From a virus: a stretch of 55,673 nucleotides of DNA. Each line of letters starts with the position of its first letter. The first letter of the stretch is position 1. The translations under genes were made by a program, and so were the position numbers. The stretch covers positions 1 to 55,673 of the IMG/VR virus record IMGVR_UViG_3300024265_000061, one strand, 5' to 3'. The notes beneath the pieces were generated by a model, which was given only the letters and a program-made list of their open reading frames with translations, did not search any database and was not told where the DNA came from. Shown here piece by piece: positions 54,833 through 55,673 of the stretch.

Positions 54833-55673
54833 ATGACACAGGCAATTGGAATCCTCGATAACCTCGTGAGGGAAGAACTGCCACAGATGATTACCGAGGC
54901 AGGCCCGGCCATAGCCCCCGTGTTCGATAAGATTAAACGGACAGCGTTAGGGGTTAAGAGCCAGACAGGTGTCGGTCGTGGATATAAGGTGCTTCACCTT
55001 TACGAAACCGGCGTGGCTGGTATGATTGAGTCGGCTGATCCGCTCGGCCCGACAATGGAAGCCTTTACCGGGACGCAGACTCAGATGTTAGATGTAACAC
55101 CTGCGACTTTAACATCCGGTTTGACAATTTTCCCGAAGGCTTCGGAATCGCCTCACATGGGCGATATTAAGAGGGAGCTTGTCCTTCATAAAGTCGTGGG
55201 TAACTTTTCCATTCCTGCCGCTTGGAAACAGGCCGAATTGCTGAATGCTGCTCAGATTAAGAAAGTGGCACGGGATATGAAGGCTGTAGCCAAGCTGAAA
55301 GCTATTTATGAGGCTTCCAGTTTCTTCTCTCATAGTGTAACGAATGAAGCTGGTTTTCAGAGTCAAGTTCTTGGAAGAATTGACGTGATAGCTCGGGTTG
55401 GTGATGCAGGTTCGGAATACGGCAAAATTACGATTGATGAGACTTATGGCCGTATCGCCAATTTCCGCCAAGGTATGCGGATTGATTTGGTTACTGATGA
55501 TACTGGTGTACTCCAGAATGGTGCGGTGGGTGCGACTCCTGCTACGTCCGGAGCGGAAGTAAAGAACTATGAGTATGGGGAAACGGATTATGTGATACTC
55601 ATCATCACCAGTGTTGATTATCTCGGCAAGGCCATAACCGTCAAGGCTATTAATTCGGTGGATGGTGGAGGGA
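54833..55673 (+). CDS. Major capsid protein, N-terminal part (continues at base 1)
   Basis: Open from ATG 54833, with TAAGGAGTAAGTAATT upstream, to the window end; it continues into 1-906 to give 532 residues. The first 231 codons precede the overlap. It has Gly/Thr-rich loops and helices (MGDIKRELVLHKVVGNFSIP, AAQIKKVARDMKAVAKLKA). It is the main head subunit by position and size. The strong ribosome site suits a highly made protein. Confidence 0.7.
   Translation, partial: MTQAIGILDNLVREELPQMITEAGPAIAPVFDKIKRTALGVKSQTGVGRGYKVLHLYETGVAGMIESADPLGPTMEAFTGTQTQMLDVTPATLTSGLTIFPKASESPHMGDIKRELVLHKVVGNFSIPAAWKQAELLNAAQIKKVARDMKAVAKLKAIYEASSFFSHSVTNEAGFQSQVLGRIDVIARVGDAGSEYGKITIDETYGRIANFRQGMRIDLVTDDTGVLQNGAVGATPATSGAEVKNYEYGETDYVILIITSVDYLGKAITVKAINSVDGGG
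55526..55673. repeat. Contig-end direct repeat, right copy
   Basis: Matches 1-148 except T at 55547 (A at 22). Closes the circle inside the capsid gene. Confidence 0.9.

Overview
The window is one complete genome-length contig of a tailed bacteriophage (Caudoviricetes). Every gene lies on the + strand, genes are packed with many 1-14 nt overlaps, and the major capsid gene is cut by the contig ends. Bases 1-148 recur at 55526-55673 with one mismatch, so the molecule is circular or circularly permuted with a unit length of about 55,525 bp. A short-tailed (podovirus-like) particle is the best inference: there is a portal, a scaffold-like protein, an adaptor-like protein, a fibre and a block of Ala/Gly-rich and coiled-coil 'ejection' proteins ending in a 1049-residue protein, but no tape measure or tail sheath. 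No integrase, repressor, RNA polymerase or convincing endolysin was recognised. Promoters are sigma70-like and ribosome sites are mostly of a GAAAGGA type, so transcription probably uses host RNA polymerase. The bacterial host cannot be named from this sequence.

Layout. 44.2-55.7 kb and 0-0.9 kb: packaging and head genes (small zinc-finger proteins, terminase large subunit at 47.1 kb, portal at 50.4 kb, scaffold-like at 53.3 kb, capsid at 54.8 kb wrapping to 0.9 kb). 1.8-14.6 kb: surface and tail genes (two tandem beta-helix proteins, a LamG-domain protein, adaptor-like protein, a collagen/Asp-box fibre, large tail protein). 14.6-21.8 kb: internal virion/ejection proteins. 21.8-36.2 kb: DNA metabolism (uracil-DNA-glycosylase/exonuclease/family A DNA polymerase fusion, ERCC4 nuclease, RecB/Cas4-like nuclease, Sak4-like ATPase plus SSB, nucleotide phosphohydrolases, metallophosphoesterase). 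36.7-44.2 kb: small accessory genes separated by promoters, terminators and repeat-rich non-coding DNA, a RepA-like ATPase with its own more GC-rich composition, and a radical SAM protein.

Six HNH endonuclease genes are scattered through the map; two flank the capsid gene. The Sak4-like ATPase and the SSB with a DDDIPF tip look like an annealing pair, and the polymerase, two phosphohydrolases and nucleases form the replication and nucleotide-pool set.

The most striking signal is not a gene. The non-palindromic 9-mer CTGCGGAGG (either strand) occurs about 36 times by hand count, and about 49 times if 8 of 9 end-anchored matches are allowed, against less than one expected. It occurs in all reading frames, both orientations and between genes. 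Other unusual items are a likely -1 frameshift at A-AAA-AAG with a paralogue that supports the joined frame, a tRNA-like structured RNA after ssb, a pseudoknot-capable attenuator leader, a promoter-terminator bounded small RNA, inverted-repeat iterons in the largest intergenic region, and a 29-residue remnant of an SMC/RecN-type ATPase.
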